From SIG598 sp045538015 (lineage in GTDB: Bacteria; Bacillota; Clostridia; Oscillospirales; Acutalibacteraceae), in contig JAZSQO010000067.1 in assembly GCA_045538015.1 (NCBI GenBank), positions 62,001 to 126,000 of the forward strand: 64,000 nucleotides of DNA. Reading direction: 5' to 3'. Within the stretch, counting starts at the first letter, position 1, and each line of letters opens with the position of its first letter. Under the pieces are notes generated by a model. The model ran no database searches, was not told the origin of the DNA, and worked only from the letters and a program-made list of their open reading frames with translations. Positions 61,214 through 64,000 of this stretch are shown one piece after another. A program made the position numbers and the translations under genes.

Positions 61214-62500
61214 ATGGTTAAGATCATCAAGGCCGACGGTGCCGCCGAATACGCGCTGATAAAGCGGCTCAAGGAGCGCGGCGTCAGCGACAGCCGCAAG
61301 GTAACGGACATCGTCGCCGCCATACTGGACAATGTAAAGAAGGAGGGCGACGAAGCGGTCATGCGCTACACCGCCGCATTCGACTGCCCCTCCAGCGAAT
61401 ATTACGAAGTGCCCCGTGAGGCCATTGAACGGGCCGTTGACGAGTGCGATCCCCAGTTCATCGCTTCCATGAAGCGTGCCGCGGAGAATATCACCGCCTA
61501 CCACGAAAAGCAGAAGCAGAACAGCTGGATGGAAACCAAGGAAAACGGCGTTATGATGGGTCAGCGCGTGCGCGGAATGACCCGTGTGGGCGTTTATGTG
61601 CCCGGAGGCACCGCCGCGCTGTTCTCCTCGGTGCTGATGAATGTCATTCCCGCCCGTGTGGCCGGTGTCAAGGAGATTGTCATGTGCACTCCGCCCATGA
61701 AGAACGGCCTTGCCAACCGGAACATCCTCGCCGCGGCGGCTGTTGCCGGTGTTGACCGCGTGTTCCTCGCCGGCGGTGCTCAGGCCATCGCCGCTCTTGC
61801 CTACGGCACCGAGCTTATTCCTCAGGTGGATAAGATCGTCGGCCCGGGCAATGTGTATGTTGCCACCGCCAAGCGCATGGTCTTCGGCATGGTGGATATC
61901 GACATGATCGCCGGCCCCAGCGAGATCATGATCGTGGCCGACGAGACTGCCGATCCTGCCTATCTTGCCGCCGACATGATGAGTCAGGCCGAGCACGATG
62001 TTCTTGCCTCTTCCGTCCTGCTCACCACCAGCGAGGATATCGCAAAGCGCACCGACGAGCAGCTCTTTGAGCAGGCCCGTGAGCTTGAGCGCCGCGACTT
62101 TATCGCCAAGTCCCTTGAGGATTACGGCGCTGTCATTCTGGTGGATAATATCGAGCAGGCCATCGAGCTTGCCAACGAGCTGGCTCCCGAGCATCTTGAG
62201 CTGTGCATTGAAAATCCCCTTTCCTACATCGGCAAGGTGGATAACGCCGGTTCGGTGTTCCTCGGTCATTATTCTCCCGAGCCTCTGGGCGATTACTTCG
62301 CCGGCCCCAACCACGTTCTGCCCACCAACGGTACCGCCCGCTTCTCTTCGCCTCTTTCGGTGGACAGCTTCATCAAGAAGTCCAGCTTCCTCTACTATCC
62401 CCGTCAGGCCCTTGAGGAGGTCAAGGACGATGTTGTCCGTCTGGCCGACGCCGAGGGACTTACTGCCCACGCAAATTCCGTGGCGGTGCGCTTCAAATAA
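61214..62500 (+). CDS. hisD: Histidinol dehydrogenase
   Basis: 428 residues. Zinc-dependent, NAD-linked oxidation of histidinol to histidine. VGVYVPGGTAALFSSVLMN, VDKIVGPGNVYVATAK and GPSEIMIVADETADP are diagnostic, and PEHLELCIENP near the end. GGAGATG precedes the ATG. Confidence 0.95.
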   Translation: MVKIIKADGAAEYALIKRLKERGVSDSRKVTDIVAAILDNVKKEGDEAVMRYTAAFDCPSSEYYEVPREAIERAVDECDPQFIASMKRAAENITAYHEKQKQNSWMETKENGVMMGQRVRGMTRVGVYVPGGTAALFSSVLMNVIPARVAGVKEIVMCTPPMKNGLANRNILAAAAVAGVDRVFLAGGAQAIAALAYGTELIPQVDKIVGPGNVYVATAKRMVFGMVDIDMIAGPSEIMIVADETADPAYLAADMMSQAEHDVLASSVLLTTSEDIAKRTDEQLFEQARELERRDFIAKSLEDYGAVILVDNIEQAIELANELAPEHLELCIENPLSYIGKVDNAGSVFLGHYSPEPLGDYFAGPNHVLPTNGTARFSSPLSVDSFIKKSSFLYYPRQALEEVKDDVVRLADAEGLTAHANSVAVRFK

Positions 62501-62548
62501 GCCGCCGCAATACATAATAAGGAGAGCGGCACAACGCCGCGCGATACC

Positions 62549-63607
62549 ATGGCCTATATTCTTTGTGAAAAACTGAGAAACCTCAAGCCCTACGAGCCCG
62601 GCACCGGTGATTACCGTGTCCGGCTGGATGCCAACGAGTCCTTCGTTGAGCTGTCCGAAGAGACCAGGCAGGGCATTTTCCGCCGCATAAGCGAGGACTG
62701 CCTCAACCGATATCCCGACCCTCTGGCTTCGGAGGCCTGCGGTCTCTTTGCCCGATATTACGGCGTTGATCCCCGGTTTGTGACCGCCGGCAACGGCTCG
62801 GACGAGCTGCTTTCCGTCATCACTCAGGCCTTCCTTATGCGCGGCGAGACCATGACCGTGCTCAGCGATGATTTTTCCATGTACGGCTTCTACGGCTTCA
62901 TCGCCGAGGCGGTGGTGGATGTTTTCAATAAGCGTCCCGACTGCACCATTGACGTTGACGCGCTCATCGACCACGTCAACAGCGTCGGTTCCCGTCTGCT
63001 GCTTTTTTCCAACCCATGCAATCCCACCGGCCTTGGCATAAGCGCCGGAGAGGCTCTGCGCATAGTAAAGAGCTGTCCCGATTGTCTTGTTATTGTTGAC
63101 GAAGCATACATGGACTTCTGGGATCAGTCAGTACTTGAACACGTCGGCGAATACGACAACATGATGGTTCTCAAGACCTGCTCCAAGGCACTGCGCACGG
63201 CGGGCATCCGCTGCGGCTTTGCCGTGGCCGGCCAGACCATCACCAATGCCCTCAGAGCGGTCAAGTCGCCCTATAATGTAAACAAGCTGACTCAGGCCGC
63301 TGCCGCCGAGATATTCTCCCATCCCGAGGAAATCGACGAGGCCATAAAGGCGGTCATCACCTGCCGCCGGCAGCTCAAGGAACAGCTTGCCTCTCTGCTG
63401 GCGGAAAAGCCCGGCGCCTTCGTTATGGACGAGACCGCGGCCAACTTCTTCGTTCTGCGCTTTGAGGGAGAAAAGGCCGGTCAGGTATTTGAGGGTCTCA
63501 AGGCTCGGGGAATACTTGTAAGATTCTTCGGCAGCAAGCTGCGCGTCACCGTTGGCAGCGAGGAGGAAAACCGCCTGCTGACCGAGGCTCTCAGAGAATT
63601 GATCTAA
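62549..63607 (+). CDS. hisC: Histidinol-phosphate aminotransferase
   Basis: 352 residues, fold-I PLP aminotransferase. VRLDANESF at the N-terminus, VTAGNGSDELL, FSNPCNPTG, DEAYMDF and the PLP lysine in LKTCSKALRTAGIRCGFAV. The AAGGAGA ribosome site is about 22 bases before the start, with a GCGGC/GCCGC hairpin (62526-62540) between that would bring it to about 8. Confidence 0.93.
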   Translation: MAYILCEKLRNLKPYEPGTGDYRVRLDANESFVELSEETRQGIFRRISEDCLNRYPDPLASEACGLFARYYGVDPRFVTAGNGSDELLSVITQAFLMRGETMTVLSDDFSMYGFYGFIAEAVVDVFNKRPDCTIDVDALIDHVNSVGSRLLLFSNPCNPTGLGISAGEALRIVKSCPDCLVIVDEAYMDFWDQSVLEHVGEYDNMMVLKTCSKALRTAGIRCGFAVAGQTITNALRAVKSPYNVNKLTQAAAAEIFSHPEEIDEAIKAVITCRRQLKEQLASLLAEKPGAFVMDETAANFFVLRFEGEKAGQVFEGLKARGILVRFFGSKLRVTVGSEEENRLLTEALRELI

Positions 63608-63639
63608 GAGAATTAATTTAGCTTGGAGCTGATTTGCAT

Positions 63640-64000
63640 ATGAGAACAGGTAAAATCACACGCACCACCAGAGAAACGGACATCAGCATCTGCGTTGATC
63701 TGGATGGGGGAGAAGTCGCTATCAACACCGGCATTGGCTTTTTTGACCATATGCTCACCGCGCTGTCGGTACATTCGGGCATCGGCATGAACATCACCTG
63801 CAAGGGAGACCTTGAGGTGGACGGCCACCACACCGTTGAGGATGTTGGCATCTCCCTCGGCCTTGCTCTGAAAGAAGCGCTGGGCGACCGGAAGGGCATT
63901 GCCCGCTACGGCAGCTTTTATATCCCCATGGACGAAGCCCTTGCCTTTGCCTCGCTGGATATTTCCGGACGTCCCTTCCTCGTCTATGACGCGGCTCTTT
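63640..64000 (+). CDS. hisB: Imidazoleglycerol-phosphate dehydratase HisB, 5' part
   Basis: The first 120 residues are in the window; the gene runs past the right edge. GFFDHMLTALSVHSG and DGHHTVEDVGISLG carry the His/Glu metal ligands of the family. GGAGCTG lies upstream of the ATG. It continues the hisZGDC operon. Confidence 0.93.
   Translation, partial: MRTGKITRTTRETDISICVDLDGGEVAINTGIGFFDHMLTALSVHSGIGMNITCKGDLEVDGHHTVEDVGISLGLALKEALGDRKGIARYGSFYIPMDEALAFASLDISGRPFLVYDAAL

Noticed and set aside
61193..62974. 593-codon frame opposite hisD and hisC
   Set aside because: Runs across two genuine his genes; antisense shadow.
1..64000. CRISPR arrays, tRNA or rRNA genes
   Set aside because: I looked through intergenic stretches on both strands and saw no regular repeat-spacer pattern, cloverleaf with CCA-type end, or rRNA-like sequence.

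Overview
The window reads as chromosomal DNA of a spore-forming anaerobe of class Clostridia, most likely an Oscillospiraceae/Ruminococcaceae-type gut organism. The grounds are a rather GC-rich genome with Firmicutes-style strong AGGAGG ribosome sites and 17-bp-spaced sigma-A promoters, a SCIFF peptide with its radical SAM maturase, a PrkC-rsgA pair, a SpoIIM-like protein beside xerD, a ylxM-ffh-rpsP-khpA-rimM-trmD operon, FMN-riboswitch-controlled RibU, and HisZ-dependent short HisG. No tRNA, rRNA, CRISPR array or complete insertion sequence was seen.

Layout. 1-5.6 kb: end of a PASTA Ser/Thr kinase, rsgA, a DUF1508 protein, a MutT/deformylase-like pair, and an ECF sigma factor with its presumed membrane anti-sigma. 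5.6-9.2 kb: a solute-binding lipoprotein followed by a DUF1349 protein that lacks a normal start codon, then a membrane HD-GYP protein whose outer domain looks carbohydrate-binding. 9.3-12.3 kb: acetyltransferase, EFR1 ferredoxin, a beheaded GyrI-like pseudogene, an SDR dehydrogenase and an ACT-domain protein. 12.3-16.3 kb: an operon of a flavin/Fe-S oxidoreductase with both subunits of aconitase X. 16.3-17.25 kb: an AT-rich island with an orphan structured RNA resembling HEARO (the IscB-associated omega RNA) and two small orphan genes. 17.3-18.7 kb: a MATE exporter.

18.8-31.6 kb is a beta-1,4-galactan locus. It holds a secreted GH53 lipoprotein with Ig-like and CBM61-like domains, a MalEFG/GanSPQ-type importer, a cytoplasmic GH53, a DUF3863-like protein, a zinc-ribbon protein, a LacI regulator and a GH13 lipoprotein. 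The likely flow is that the surface GH53 cuts galactan, the binding protein and permeases import oligosaccharides, and the intracellular GH53 trims them under LacI control.

31.7-36.1 kb is the ribosome/SRP housekeeping operon. 36.4-44.5 kb has a membrane XRE regulator, metK, a large GGDEF/EAL signalling protein, RibU with its riboswitch, and a lysA-type decarboxylase. 44.6-49.9 kb has a NodB-type deacetylase, an SCP2 protein, a cysteine-rich protein and a large surface protein. 50-54.1 kb has a second MATE exporter, yajC, a TIGR04086 membrane protein, the SCIFF peptide and its maturase. 54.6-57.1 kb has proC, a SpoIIM-like gene and xerD. 57.3-64 kb has a divergent type II topoisomerase B subunit followed by hisZ-hisG-hisD-hisC-hisB, the last cut by the window edge.

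The observations most worth a second look are the orphan HEARO-like RNA, the possible RF2-like +1 frameshift between the solute-binding protein and DUF1349, the reductase/aconitase X module, the carbohydrate-sensing HD-GYP architecture, the RBS-occluding hairpin ahead of the SCIFF cluster, and the orphan topoisomerase B subunit. Similarity statements rest on motif recognition and memory of families; no database search was run.
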